The notes under the pieces are model-generated. The model was not told the origin of the DNA. It was given only the letters and a program-made list of their open reading frames with translations, and did not search any database. A stretch of DNA of 64,000 bases, from the NCBI RefSeq assembly GCF_009757775.1, contig NZ_RHLK01000003.1:497059-561058 (forward strand), read 5' to 3'. The position numbers were made by a program, and so were the translations under genes. This stretch comes from Paenibacillus lutrae (lineage in GTDB: Bacteria > Bacillota > Bacilli > Paenibacillales > NBRC-103111). Shown piece after piece: positions 50,729 through 59,723 of this stretch (its first letter is position 1; every line of letters begins with the position of its first letter).

Positions 50729-51736
50729 ATCAAACTCTATGAACCCATGACCATTCGTGATGTGACTTTGCCCAATCGAATCGTGATGTCTCCGATGTGC
50801 ATGTACTCCTGCGAGAAGCAGGACGGAATCGTAACGGATTGGCACCGGACCCACTACACATCGAGGGCAGTAGGCGGAGTCGGCCTTATCATCCTCGAAG
50901 CTTCTGCCGTAACCCCGCAGGGACGGATTTCTGCGCAGGATCTCGGGATTTGGAGCGATGAGCAGATCGATGGCCTTCGCGATCTGGTGCGGCTGATTCA
51001 TCAGCAGGGAGTCAAAGCGGGCATTCAAATCGCCCATGCGGGCCGTAAGGCTGAGGTTGAAGGTCCGATTGCCGCACCTTCGGCTATTCCTTTTCCCGGC
51101 AGCCGGACTCCCGAAGAAATGACGCGGGAGCAAATCGCGGATACCGTTCGAGCTTTCGCCGATGCAGCGGTTAGAGCTAGAGATGCGGGATTCGATGTGA
51201 TCGAAATCCACGGTGCGCACGGATATCTCATCAACGAGTTTCTTTCTCCTCTTTCCAACCATAGACAGGACGATTACGGCGGGGACAAGCAGAAGCGCTA
51301 CCGTTTCCTGCAAGATATTATTCACGCGGTCAGAAAAGTATGGGAAGGGCCTCTGTTCGTGCGGATTTCCGCAGATGAATATGATCCGGAAGGGAACCAT
51401 GTCCAGGATTACGCCTTCTACGCTTCATTGATGAAAGAACAGGGCGTGGATCTCATTGACTGCAGCTCCGGCGGACTCGTTCCTGCGCCCATTGAAGTGT
51501 TCCCCGGCTATCAGGTTCCACTTGCAGATTCGATCAAGAATACCGCTCTGATTGCTACGGGTGCGGTAGGCCTTATTACAAGCGGCAAACAGGCCGAGGA
51601 TATCCTGGAGCGGGGACAAGCCGACCTGATCTTCATCGGCCGCGAGCTGCTCCGTGATCCCTATTGGCCGCGAACCGCAGCACGCGAGCTGGGGATAGAA
51701 CCGGCGGCGCCTAAGCAGTACGGGCGGGCCTGGTAA
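50729..51736 (+). CDS. namA: NADPH dehydrogenase NamA (Old Yellow Enzyme, YqjM type), ATC start proposed
   Basis: A 335-residue FMN flavoprotein that reduces activated C=C bonds. It has MSPMCMYSC (the YqjM Cys), [25 protein letters not shown] (His of the substrate site), [30 protein letters not shown] and [11 protein letters not shown]. The first ATG (50747) would drop the normal opening. In frame upstream the sequence is ATC AAA CTC TAT GAA CCC, giving (M)[10 protein letters not shown], which matches the family start. AAAGGTGGG lies 6 bases before that ATC and 24 before the ATG. So the gene seems to start at a rare ATC or has lost its ATG. Confidence 0.9.
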   Translation: MKLYEPMTIRDVTLPNRIVMSPMCMYSCEKQDGIVTDWHRTHYTSRAVGGVGLIILEASAVTPQGRISAQDLGIWSDEQIDGLRDLVRLIHQQGVKAGIQIAHAGRKAEVEGPIAAPSAIPFPGSRTPEEMTREQIADTVRAFADAAVRARDAGFDVIEIHGAHGYLINEFLSPLSNHRQDDYGGDKQKRYRFLQDIIHAVRKVWEGPLFVRISADEYDPEGNHVQDYAFYASLMKEQGVDLIDCSSGGLVPAPIEVFPGYQVPLADSIKNTALIATGAVGLITSGKQAEDILERGQADLIFIGRELLRDPYWPRTAARELGIEPAAPKQYGRAW

Positions 51737-51748
51737 CAGTCTCACCCC

Positions 51749-51804
51749 AAAAAAAGCAGAAGTCCTCAGTGAAACCATGTTTCCACTGAGGACTTCTGCT
51801 TTTT
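51749..51804. terminator. Long bidirectional terminator
   Basis: AAAAAGCAGAAGTCCTCAGTG pairs perfectly with its inverted copy (51784-51804) around a 12-base loop. T-runs follow in both directions. It serves both namA and the convergent phosphodiester-glycosidase gene. Confidence 0.9.
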
Positions 51805-51835
51805 ACATGCTGCGTGCTGATTCCGACAATCTCTG

Positions 51836-53338
51836 CTACGGAAGAATAATATCGGCCCTGTACAGGCGCTGATCCCACTTGACTTCCGCTCCGATATGCT
51901 CCGCTGTAAAGCGAAGCGGAACGTACAAATAATTATCAATCAGCGCGGGCGGATTCGGAACCCAGTAATCGGTCCCGTTCACCCGGATATAGTAGTTCCC
52001 TACGGTCATCACCATCTCAACATCACCTTGTTTGAGAGTTAGAGAGCGAGCCGTGTTATCCCATTTGTAATTTGCATTCATTGCATCCAGCAGGGGACGC
52101 ATGGGGACCATGGTCGTATCTCCGCTGATGAACCCCTTGAAGCCGCCCGCCAATTTGCCGTCTACGGCCACTTGGACCTGCGGATTGTAATACCGTTTAA
52201 CGACAAGGGCATTACTTAATGCCCTGCCGGGTGTTGTAAGCATGCTGCCGTTCGCGTACAGCCCGGAGCTGGCTCCTCCGTCCAGGTTCATAGCATCCGT
52301 CATGCCGAGGGAGAGCGCGATTTCGGCGAGATCCTGCATCGTAGCGCCATTGACGGTTCCCATTACCAGCTTACCCGCTGCGTCCGAACCGACAAAGCTC
52401 CTCATCGCTGCCTGCTTCGTTATCTTCGGGTCCGAGTACCCGTCCCGTGAAGGATTGATGTCTACTTTCCCGTTAGTCAGAAGTTTCGGACCCGCACCGA
52501 TCGCGGCCTGCCAAGTATCGGCCCCCTGAATGTCCTGCCCATTCTCAGTGACCTCCAGATCCGCTTTAACCGAATCTCCCACGTGAAGATTAGGGAGCAG
52601 ATTGTTCCGGTTGTTCGAGCTGTTCCCGATTAAACAAACAAACCCGTCATAGGGAACGTATACCGCGTTCGGAGTGATTTCCGTAATGAGGCCGTTGCGT
52701 ACAACCACTTTAGTACCGTTCATGTCGATAGCCGATTTGAACTCCGGCGTGAACCAGACGACTTGATCCGTTTGTCCGGAACCATAGTCTTTGTTCGTTC
52801 CCCAGGGAGAGAACGTATACGGCTTGCCGCTATGCGTAACCGTTACCGAGAAAGACATGTTCACTTTCCGGATGTCTACCGCCTTATTGCCGTCCACGAT
52901 AATAGACTGATTCTCACCTGAATGGAGGAGGTTGCCATCATGCAGCAGCAAGCCATTCGGATACCGGATCGACGCATCTTTCTCATAGGCGTTAAAAAAA
53001 GTACCGTTCACTGCCGCAACGGCTCCGCTCTTGGCTATCATGGAAGAGAAGCTTTCATCATAACCGATCCCCTTGGCAGCCGTAACCGGCATCACTTCAA
53101 GCCGCGGATCCGTAACATCCACCTTAACCCAGCTAACGGAAAAGTTCTTGCCGTTTGCCTTCACTTGGCTCTTCCCGCTTTCAACAGAGCCGGCCGCGGC
53201 TGCCTGCGGAAGTGAAGAGGCTGCCAGCAGCACGCTTGTACCTAGCAGCAGAGCGGCTGCGCTTCGTCTAAATCTTGTACCTGAACCGCTGTTTAGCCGG
53301 TTCATCGGACTCATCATTCGATCCAGAATGGAATTCAT
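51836..53338 (-). CDS. Secreted phosphodiester glycosidase (NAGPA-like) with C-terminal stalk domain
   Basis: A 500-residue exported protein. A signal peptide is at about residues 25-48 (AAALLLGTSVLLAASSLPQAAAAG). The NAGPA domain follows with AAVNGTFFNAYEKDASIRYPNGLL, AIGAGPKLLTNGKV and DAMNLDGGASSGLYANG, the catalytic core of phosphodiester alpha-GlcNAcases and of bacterial relatives acting on cell-wall phosphodiesters. The last 110 residues are a copper-amine-oxidase stalk (GDTTMVPMRPLLDAMNANYKWD, YLYVPLRFTAEHIGAEVKWDQRLY). The ATG at 53338 has AGAGGAG 6 bases upstream. Likely a cell-surface enzyme. Confidence 0.9.
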   Translation of the reverse strand: MNSILDRMMSPMNRLNSGSGTRFRRSAAALLLGTSVLLAASSLPQAAAAGSVESGKSQVKANGKNFSVSWVKVDVTDPRLEVMPVTAAKGIGYDESFSSMIAKSGAVAAVNGTFFNAYEKDASIRYPNGLLLHDGNLLHSGENQSIIVDGNKAVDIRKVNMSFSVTVTHSGKPYTFSPWGTNKDYGSGQTDQVVWFTPEFKSAIDMNGTKVVVRNGLITEITPNAVYVPYDGFVCLIGNSSNNRNNLLPNLHVGDSVKADLEVTENGQDIQGADTWQAAIGAGPKLLTNGKVDINPSRDGYSDPKITKQAAMRSFVGSDAAGKLVMGTVNGATMQDLAEIALSLGMTDAMNLDGGASSGLYANGSMLTTPGRALSNALVVKRYYNPQVQVAVDGKLAGGFKGFISGDTTMVPMRPLLDAMNANYKWDNTARSLTLKQGDVEMVMTVGNYYIRVNGTDYWVPNPPALIDNYLYVPLRFTAEHIGAEVKWDQRLYRADIILP

Positions 53339-53478
53339 ATTCTTCTCCTCTTTCGGGACTGTCCCTGTTGAAGTTGAGCTTCGGATCACCTGGGTGATTT
53401 CCTATCTGCTCTTCTTTCGTCATTCGATCTTTCCTTAAGCGATTCCTGTCGATTCCGTTCTCGATTTCACCAAAATAA

Positions 53479-54240
53479 TCAGAAACCGGGAGCAGGCTCC
53501 TCTTCTATCCCGAGAATACTCCCCAGTACTTGTCCGATAGGATCCCGGATAATACAAGCGGCGTCTGCATCGTAAGGAGTCGGATTCCGGTTGATCAGCG
53601 CAAGCTTATCTCCTCTGAAGCGGCGGACTAATCCCGCAGCGGGCTGCACGGTCAGGGATGTCCCCCCTACAAGGAGCAAATCGGCTTCTGCTATGCGGTA
53701 CGCCGCTTCATTCAGAACGGCGGCATCCAGGCCTTCTTCATAGAGGACGACGTCCGGCTTGATCATCCCGCCGCAGACGCTGCAGCGCGGGATGATCTCA
53801 GAGCTGGCCGTGACAGCCTCCAGCCCGTAAGAAGCCCCGCACTCCATGCAAGTGTTGCGCAGCACGGATCCGTGCAGCTCCAATACATGCCGGCTTCCCG
53901 CGAGCTGATGCAGCCCGTCAATGTTCTGCGTAATGACGGCTGTCAGCTTGCCGCGCTTCTCCAGCTCCGCGAGCGCCCGGTGGCCGGGATTCGGCTTCGC
54001 TTCCGGATGCAGCATCTCACCCCGGTAGAACGAGTAGAACAGCTCCGGCTCACGCATGAAGAAGCTGCGGCTGAGCATGACCTCCGGCGGATACGCGTAA
54101 CCGCCGCCTTGGCTGTACAAACCGCTCGCCGATCGAAAGTCGGGAATTCCGCTTTCGGTAGATATACCAGCTCCTCCGAAGAACACGATCCGTTCACTTT
54201 GTTCTATGAAATCATCAAGTAGTTTCCAGTTTTCTTTCAT
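53479..54240 (-). CDS. cobB: NAD-dependent protein deacylase (sirtuin, CobB type)
   Basis: A 253-residue sirtuin. The NAD loop GGAGISTESGIPDFRS begins at residue 22, the catalytic QNIDGLHQLAG and His in RHVLELHG follow, and the zinc site has four Cys (NTCMECGA and PRCSVCGG). LLVGGTSLTVQPAAGLV and INRNPTPYDADA close the NAD pocket. It removes acyl groups from lysine, consuming NAD and releasing nicotinamide. AAAGGAGGT lies 6 bases before the ATG at 54240. The genes for nicotinamide reuse (pncA, pncB) lie 2-4 kb away. Confidence 0.96.
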   Translation of the reverse strand: MKENWKLLDDFIEQSERIVFFGGAGISTESGIPDFRSASGLYSQGGGYAYPPEVMLSRSFFMREPELFYSFYRGEMLHPEAKPNPGHRALAELEKRGKLTAVITQNIDGLHQLAGSRHVLELHGSVLRNTCMECGASYGLEAVTASSEIIPRCSVCGGMIKPDVVLYEEGLDAAVLNEAAYRIAEADLLLVGGTSLTVQPAAGLVRRFRGDKLALINRNPTPYDADAACIIRDPIGQVLGSILGIEEEPAPGF

Positions 54241-54431
54241 ATCTTTACCTCCTTTATCCATATTCCTGATTTCCTTATCCTTATTGTAGCTGATTTTGCG
54301 AACCGCCAAGCAAACGATTGCAAAATTTCTGTAAAGGAAAGGAATTCCTGACCGGCCACACGAATAAGTGTGTACTAAGCCTATGACCTTGAGTGGATAA
54401 CTTCACACGCTAAAAAGAAGGAAGGTGCATC

Positions 54432-55760
54432 ATGGCCCAGACGAATCCCGCTCCACAAGCTCCTCTCCCTGCCAAAGGCCGCAAGCTGTTCCTGTCACGT
54501 CCCGTGCTATCCTGGGGACTGAACGACCTGGCGAATACGATTTTCTCTTCGAACATCGTAACTCTGTTTTTCCCCTTCTACTTGACACAGGTCATCGGAG
54601 GAGACGCGCGGCTAGACCAGGTTGCAAGTACGTTTATCACTTACTCCAATGCGCTGTCCGGCTTGCTGATTGTCCTGCTCAGTCCGCTATACGGCGTGTG
54701 GATGGACCGTACAGGCCGCAAGAAGGGGGCACTGGTGCCGTTTACCCTGCTGGCCATTGCCTTTACCATGCTCATGGCGCTCGCATCGTCCTGGGGCTCC
54801 GGAGCCGCTGTGCTGGGCATGCCGGTTGGCATCGTAAGCGTCCTGCTTTGTTTCGTGATCGCGAAGTTCTTCTTCAGTTCATCCGTTGTATTCTACGATG
54901 CTATGATCTCGGATCTCGGCGGTCCCAAAGAAATCCCTTTAATCTCCGGGTTTGGGGTAGCCCTCGGTTATTTCGGCACGCTGATCGGACTCGCCGTGTA
55001 CCCGCTTGCCAGCGGGCAGCATTACGAGCAGACGTTTATGCCCAGTGCACTTCTGTATCTGCTCTTTTCCCTGCCGATCATTCTGTTCTACAAGGAAGCC
55101 TCTGGAGGAAAGCAGTCAGCCGCAGTCAGAACCAGCTTTTTGAGCGGCTACAAGGAAATTATAACGACCTTTAAGGAAATGAAAAAATACCGGCCCATCT
55201 TCCTGTTCATGGTCGCGTTTTTCTTCTTCAATGACGCGCTCCAGACCGCCATTTCCGTCATGGCGGTTTATGCCAAAACCGTAGTCGGCTTCACGACAGA
55301 CAGGTTTCTCATCCTATATCTCGCGGCAACCGTCTCGAGTATTTTCGGCTCCTTTATTTTTGGCTATATAACACGGCGTTACGGTGCCAAACGCGCTGTG
55401 ACTTCCGTTGCCGTTCTGCTGATAGCCGCAATCGCGCTGGGAACACTAGCCGTTAATGAGACCATGTTCTGGGCAGCCGGCGTTATTTACGGCATCTCTA
55501 TGGGCTCCATGTGGGTAACTTCCCGGACCTTGATCGTGGAACTTTCTCCGCCGGACAAGCGCGGGCAGTTTTTCGGCTTGTTTGCCTTCTCTGGTAAAGT
55601 CTCCTCAATTGTAGGTCCGCTGCTGTACGGTACGCTGACTTACACGCTGCAGGACTACGGCACCCTGGCAAGCCGGATTGCCTTGGGCTCCCTGCTCATC
55701 ATGGTCATCATCGGATTATTCGTCCACGCCCGTATTCCCAAGGAGAATAAGGCGGCTTAA
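54432..55760 (+). CDS. MFS transporter (UMF1/Atg22-like)
   Basis: A 442-residue membrane protein with about 12 helices. The start SWGLNDLANTIFSSNIVTLFFPFYL, the loop LSPLYGVWMDRTGRKKGALVPFTL (MFS motif A type) and FSGKVSSIVGPLLYGTLTYTL fit the UMF1 group, whose members are often amino-acid or unknown exporters. AAGGAAGG lies 6 bases before the ATG. A strong terminator follows. The substrate cannot be told. Confidence 0.88.
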   Translation: MAQTNPAPQAPLPAKGRKLFLSRPVLSWGLNDLANTIFSSNIVTLFFPFYLTQVIGGDARLDQVASTFITYSNALSGLLIVLLSPLYGVWMDRTGRKKGALVPFTLLAIAFTMLMALASSWGSGAAVLGMPVGIVSVLLCFVIAKFFFSSSVVFYDAMISDLGGPKEIPLISGFGVALGYFGTLIGLAVYPLASGQHYEQTFMPSALLYLLFSLPIILFYKEASGGKQSAAVRTSFLSGYKEIITTFKEMKKYRPIFLFMVAFFFFNDALQTAISVMAVYAKTVVGFTTDRFLILYLAATVSSIFGSFIFGYITRRYGAKRAVTSVAVLLIAAIALGTLAVNETMFWAAGVIYGISMGSMWVTSRTLIVELSPPDKRGQFFGLFAFSGKVSSIVGPLLYGTLTYTLQDYGTLASRIALGSLLIMVIIGLFVHARIPKENKAA

Positions 55761-55781
55761 CAACCTGTTTGCCGCATAAGA

Positions 55782-55828
55782 AAGCCCATCGGCTGCCGAA
55801 GATTTTGCCGGCGGCCGATGGGCTTTTA
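55782..55828 (+). terminator. Terminator after the MFS gene
   Basis: AAGCCCATCGG and CCGATGGGCTT pair, with an inner GCCG/CGGC stem. TTTTA follows on the plus strand. Confidence 0.85.
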
Positions 55829-55924
55829 CTATCCGTTCATGCTATTCGTTCATGTCTATCTGTTCATGCTATTCGTTCATGCCTATCCGTCATGTCTAGC
55901 CGTTCATCGCTATCTGTTCATTTT
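55829..55924. repeat. Tandem repeat of about 14 bases at the 3' end of pncB
   Basis: On the minus strand seven imperfect units of the form ATGAACRGATAGNC follow each other. The first unit is the real end of pncB (ATGAACAGATAG, Met-Asn-Arg-stop); the others are copies behind the stop. They could arise by replication slippage. Confidence 0.8.
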
Positions 55925-57358
55925 CTCGATCATACTCATTTTCATTTCCCACGTTCGGGTACTCAAATCTACAGCATATTTCTCAGGATTCAACTTACGC
56001 AGATACTCCGGCCAGAACATATCCATCTGACGGCGGTGGTGTTCCCGTATATGATCCAGCGAAGGGGCCTCATATATTTGTTCCCCGTCCACAAACACCG
56101 GTTTCAGCAAAGGAATCGCTTCATACTCATCCACATACTTGTAGATATACGGATGCACGGGATCGAACAGCTTGATCTTCCTGCCCTCCTGTACGTCCGT
56201 CTCGTCATGAAGAACGATATAGTCTGCGATGGCCTTGCCTGTGTCCGACCCGAGAATCCGGTAAACATCCTTCCAGCCAGGGGTAGACACCTTCTCCGGA
56301 TTACCGGATATTTTGATGGTCGGAACGAGTTCGCCCTCACTGTTCTCTATCGCAACCAGCTTATAGACTCCGCCCAGAGAAGGTTGATCCGCAGCCGTAA
56401 TCAGCTGTGTTCCGACCCCCCATGTATTGATTCGCGCCCCTTGGGCCTTCAAATTCAGAATGGTATTCTCATCGAGATCATTCGAGGCCACAATCTTCAC
56501 ATAATCCAGCCCAGCCTCATCCAGCATCTGGCGGGCCTTCACGGATAAATACGCGAGGTCCCCGCTATCCAGACGGATCGCGTTCATACGCTTGCCGCGC
56601 TCTTCCATCCGTTTAGCCGTCTTGATGGCATTGGGGACGCCGCTTTTAAGCGTATGATACGTATCGACAAGCAGTGTAACCTGATCCGGCAGCGCATCCG
56701 CATACCGCTCGAACGCCTCTTCTTCCGTCTCATGTGCCTGAACCCAGGAATGAGCGTGCGTGCCTTTGGCAGGTATACCGAACACCATCCCCGCCAGCAC
56801 ATTCGAAGTCGCATCGAATCCCGCGATATAGGAGGCGCGGGCCCCCCAGACAGCCGCGTCTGCTTCTTGTGCCCGGCGGGTGCCGAATTCAAGGAAAGTA
56901 TCTTGAGGCGACACATTCTTGATGCGGGAAGCCTTCGTTGCGATTAGGGTCTGATAGTTGATAAAGTTCAGGAGAGCCGTCTCAACCAGCTGCGTTTCAA
57001 ATATGGTTCCTTCTACACGTACAAGAGGCTCATTTGCAAATACCACTGTACCTTCTTCCATCGAATAGATGGAGCCCTGAAAGCGGAATGCTCTCAGCTC
57101 GTCCAGAAAGCCTTGATCGTAATTTTCTTCCTGCGTGCTTAAATAGCGGATTGCCTGCTCGTCGAATTTCAAATCATTTATATAGTCGATCAACCGCTGC
57201 AAGCCTGCAAATACCGCATAACCGTTGCCAAAAGGCAGCTTGCGGAAAAAAGACTCAAATACCGCTCTCTTATGGTGCGTGCCATTCTTCCAATGGGCGT
57301 ACATCATATTAATTTGATACTTATCGGTATGTAACGTCAGATTCGGTAACGTGCTCAT
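55910..57358 (-). CDS. pncB: Nicotinate phosphoribosyltransferase
   Basis: A 482-residue enzyme that joins nicotinate and PRPP to nicotinate mononucleotide, the entry step of NAD salvage. Family phrases: LTLHTDKYQINMMYAHWKNG, FESFFRKLPFGNGYAVFAGL, LEFGTRRAQEADAAVWGARA, GIPAKGTHAHSWVQ (His region), RLDSGDLAYLS and INTWGVGTQLITA. The length fits the Gram-positive long form. It is followed on the same strand by nothing but lies 37 bases downstream of pncA, probably co-transcribed. AGGTG lies 11 bases before the ATG. Confidence 0.96.
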   Translation of the reverse strand: MSTLPNLTLHTDKYQINMMYAHWKNGTHHKRAVFESFFRKLPFGNGYAVFAGLQRLIDYINDLKFDEQAIRYLSTQEENYDQGFLDELRAFRFQGSIYSMEEGTVVFANEPLVRVEGTIFETQLVETALLNFINYQTLIATKASRIKNVSPQDTFLEFGTRRAQEADAAVWGARASYIAGFDATSNVLAGMVFGIPAKGTHAHSWVQAHETEEEAFERYADALPDQVTLLVDTYHTLKSGVPNAIKTAKRMEERGKRMNAIRLDSGDLAYLSVKARQMLDEAGLDYVKIVASNDLDENTILNLKAQGARINTWGVGTQLITAADQPSLGGVYKLVAIENSEGELVPTIKISGNPEKVSTPGWKDVYRILGSDTGKAIADYIVLHDETDVQEGRKIKLFDPVHPYIYKYVDEYEAIPLLKPVFVDGEQIYEAPSLDHIREHHRRQMDMFWPEYLRKLNPEKYAVDLSTRTWEMKMSMIEKMNR

Positions 57359-57395
57359 GATTTAAATTCACCTGTCCTTGCTGCTCTATGGAAAG

Positions 57396-57947
57396 TTAGA
57401 TGGGAACGCCGTTCTTCACTATTTTAGCGCCCAGCGTCGTACGGAAATGACCTAAAGAAAATTCATGTCCAGCCGGATTAAAACTTGCAACGGCGTCCTC
57501 ATGAACATAAATGTCAAAAGCTTTGTTATAGGCATCCACAGCCGTATGCAGGACACAGATGTCCGTACAGACTCCGATCAGATGTACTTCTTGAATCCCC
57601 CGGGACCTGAGCTGAAGCTCCAAGTCGGTTCCGCAGAACGCGCTGTAGCGTGTTTTGTCCATCCATGCGATTTGATCTTGATGCTCTTCATACACGGCTT
57701 TTAGACGGCCGTATAGTTCGCGCCCGCTTGTGCCTTCAATATTGTGCGGAGGAAACAACAGCGTCTCCGGATGATCCGGTTCGTTGAGCCGGTGATAATC
57801 CACCGCCATCACAACGTAGTCCCCCCTGTGGGCGAACTCCTCTGTCAGCTGTGCAATTCGGTCCTCGATAGCTACCGCCGGCTCCCCTACAGGCAGCTTT
57901 CCTTCTACAAAATCGTACGTATAATCGATGACGATTAAGGCTTTCAT
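57396..57947 (-). CDS. pncA: Nicotinamidase / isochorismatase-fold amidase
   Basis: A 183-residue cysteine hydrolase. It has the catalytic Asp in LIVIDYTYDFVEG, Lys in MDKTRYSAFCGTDLE and Cys in LIGVCTDICVLHTAVDAYN. The metal site is probably MAVDYHRLNEPDH. It turns nicotinamide into nicotinate, which PncB encoded directly downstream uses. The ATG at 57947 has GGGGAGGG 9 bases upstream; the longer frame to 58019 lacks such a site. The order pncA-pncB is common in Bacillales. Confidence 0.93.
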   Translation of the reverse strand: MKALIVIDYTYDFVEGKLPVGEPAVAIEDRIAQLTEEFAHRGDYVVMAVDYHRLNEPDHPETLLFPPHNIEGTSGRELYGRLKAVYEEHQDQIAWMDKTRYSAFCGTDLELQLRSRGIQEVHLIGVCTDICVLHTAVDAYNKAFDIYVHEDAVASFNPAGHEFSLGHFRTTLGAKIVKNGVPI

Positions 57948-58043
57948 AGTACGGTACCCTCCCCGCGGTTTTCGTTGAAAGATTGTTAAGATCATATCAT
58001 TCCGTTCCTGCAAAATCAAACTCCGGTTCTGCCCTTATTGACG

Positions 58044-58082
58044 GTAAAAAGCGGCCGAAGCGCAAATCTGCGCTTCGGCCGC
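58044..58082 (-). terminator. Terminator after spo0M
   Basis: GCGGCCGAAGCGCA and TGCGCTTCGGCCGC form a perfect 14-base stem around a four-base loop. TTTTT follows on the minus strand, 25 bases past the stop. Confidence 0.9.
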
Positions 58083-58105
58083 CCGGATGGCCTTGTTTAT
58101 GGCTA

Positions 58106-58879
58106 TTAAATATGATCCTGGATGAGATGAGCCAGTATATTCGCAATGTGACCGGAACCGCTCCGCAAATCATCCGGATGGATGCGTAATCGGACCAGAC
58201 TTTCATCCGCATCGAAGGCCTCGGAAATGAAGCTCCCAACACCTCTAACCCTCCGGTCAATTTGTAACAGCAGTTCAATGCCTTCCTGAGTGGGAAGGAA
58301 TATAACTTCCAGTTCGTCCAAGTCGCCCCGGAACTGTCCGGTCGGAACGAATTCAAACTCTTGTACGAGTCCGATACGGCCGCCGTAACGGGATGACTGC
58401 TGAACATCCGCTTCTCTTAAACGGAATCCAAGCTCGCTTAAAGCATCGAACACCACCTGCATATCAGGGGAAGGGACAACCTCGATCCGATCCGTGTCGT
58501 TTGGATCTATCGCGCTTGAGATGTCCAGACCAGTCGAGAACCACACCGGTGTGCGTCCTACAGTCAGAGGCGTATGGTCGGCCAGCCTGAATCGAAACGG
58601 AACTTCCGTCTCTTCATTCGGTCTCAGCGTAAATGGATCGGACACCAAATATTTGGCGATTTCCCTCGTCTCCGTTACGGTTCTATCATTTGCTTCACGT
58701 TTATATTGCGTCACTAGTGAAATATAGATCTCTTCAATATGCTGTTCAATCTGTCCGCTGCGAATATGTACAACACCTTCGACTTCTTCTCCCGGGTAAT
58801 AGCTGCTTTTGCTAAGCCTGGTATCGACCTGGGCCGAGCCGAATCCGATACTTGCTAACATCCGTTGAAAAAACGACAT
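58106..58879 (-). CDS. spo0M: Sporulation-control protein Spo0M
   Basis: A 257-residue arrestin-like protein. Its start MSFFQRMLASIGFGSAQVDTRL and the following SKSSYYPGEEVEGVVHIRSG are diagnostic for Spo0M, with two beta-sandwich halves and no membrane segment. In B. subtilis loss of Spo0M lowers stage 0 sporulation, by an unsettled mechanism. AGGAGG lies 7 bases before the ATG. It is divergent from an Sda-like gene, so two early sporulation modulators share a 389-base control region. Confidence 0.95.
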   Translation of the reverse strand: MSFFQRMLASIGFGSAQVDTRLSKSSYYPGEEVEGVVHIRSGQIEQHIEEIYISLVTQYKREANDRTVTETREIAKYLVSDPFTLRPNEETEVPFRFRLADHTPLTVGRTPVWFSTGLDISSAIDPNDTDRIEVVPSPDMQVVFDALSELGFRLREADVQQSSRYGGRIGLVQEFEFVPTGQFRGDLDELEVIFLPTQEGIELLLQIDRRVRGVGSFISEAFDADESLVRLRIHPDDLRSGSGHIANILAHLIQDHI

Positions 58880-59268
58880 GCTTCATCCTCCTGAACCTAG
58901 TAAAAAATAGAAATCTTTGAGAAAATTATACACGATTTATACGTTATTGTCGCAAAAAGTTTTTCCAGCTGCTGTTTTGTAAAAGATGCACTCTTCACAG
59001 TTCTCATTGGCAATATTCACTATTTCTGTGGAAAAGCCGTTCCTTATACCCGGTTTCGGGACTTTCTATTTTACTCCGTAGGACGAAAGCCCCTTTCAAA
59101 TGGAAAGGAACAGGTCGTTTTTATCGTTTTTTGGAAGAAAAAACTGCATGAAAGTGTAAAAATATACGCGCAGGTGCGTAATAGAATTTGCGCTGACGAA
59201 ACGATTTGAATCTTTTATTATAAGATTGTACCCACGTTTACCATAATATTCATAAAGGGATGATTGTC
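58880..59268. promoter_or_regulatory. Spo0M-sda intergenic region with promoter of sda
   Basis: On the plus strand CTGACG (59193-59198) and TATTAT (59216-59221) have the standard 17-base spacing, about 45 bases before the sda start. TGTGGAAAA (59027-59035) differs by one base from a DnaA box on the minus strand. In B. subtilis DnaA controls sda, but a single weak box is not proof. No gene is seen in this stretch. Confidence 0.5.
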
Positions 59269-59406
59269 ATGCTGAAAAAATCACCGGTAGAGCTCCTTAG
59301 TGACTATCAACTGCTCGATTGTTTCGTCCAAGCTCTTCAAAACAAGCTGGGTGCTGAATTTCTGCAACAGCTGGCTTCCGAAATCAGACGCCGCAATTTA
59401 TATTAA
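59269..59406 (+). CDS. sda: Sda-like sporulation histidine-kinase inhibitor (45 residues)
   Basis: A 45-residue protein reading MLKKSPVELLSDYQLLDCFV … LGAEFLQQLASEIRRRNLY. B. subtilis Sda is 46 residues and has the same helical hairpin pattern (LSDELL…YFKA…FI.L.E.EI.RR.L). Sda binds KinA/KinB and stops sporulation when replication is disturbed. AAAGGGA lies 8 bases before the ATG, with a good promoter upstream. It is easy to miss because of its length. Its place beside spo0M supports the call. Confidence 0.8.
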   Translation: MLKKSPVELLSDYQLLDCFVQALQNKLGAEFLQQLASEIRRRNLY

Positions 59407-59450
59407 TCTTTTATACTAAAGTTGCTCCTGTTCTGAATGGAACGCACAAG

Positions 59451-59723
59451 TCAACCTGGCGGATAAGGTGCAGAATTCGCTGTTTTATTCACATAAATTC
59501 CTTGCCCTTGCCAAGTATCTGAAGCAGAGCGCAGCAGTGCAATTGTGGAGCTGAGCTCCTTCATATAATTAATATCATGAATATCCGCTGCAAGCTGATA
59601 CAAGGTATTGAGACTTCCGGTTGCCTGTTCCCGGCCGATCGTACCGTTGCGGATATTTAACAAGATCCTTTCTTTTTCTTGTGTAATAAATTTGCGTATA
59701 CCGGCTAACCTGTTTGTTCCCAT
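59451..59723 (-). CDS. Hypothetical helical protein, 90 residues
   Basis: Not recognised. The protein is helical and soluble (LAGIRKFITQEKERILLNIRNG, EQATGSLNTLYQLAADIHDI, YMKELSSTIALLRSASDTW) with a short disordered tail ending PYPPG. GGAGG lies 6 bases before the ATG, a strong site. It is convergent with sda and possibly a Bacillales-specific regulator; no function is assigned. Confidence 0.65.
   Translation of the reverse strand: MGTNRLAGIRKFITQEKERILLNIRNGTIGREQATGSLNTLYQLAADIHDINYMKELSSTIALLRSASDTWQGQGIYVNKTANSAPYPPG

Noticed and set aside
50546-51400. 285-codon minus-strand frame opposite namA, ending in a TGATG overlap with the YvaD-like gene
   Set aside because: It is antisense to a clear Old Yellow Enzyme gene and translates to a composition without any known pattern. 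The TGATG overlap alone is not enough; only its last 30 codons lie outside namA.
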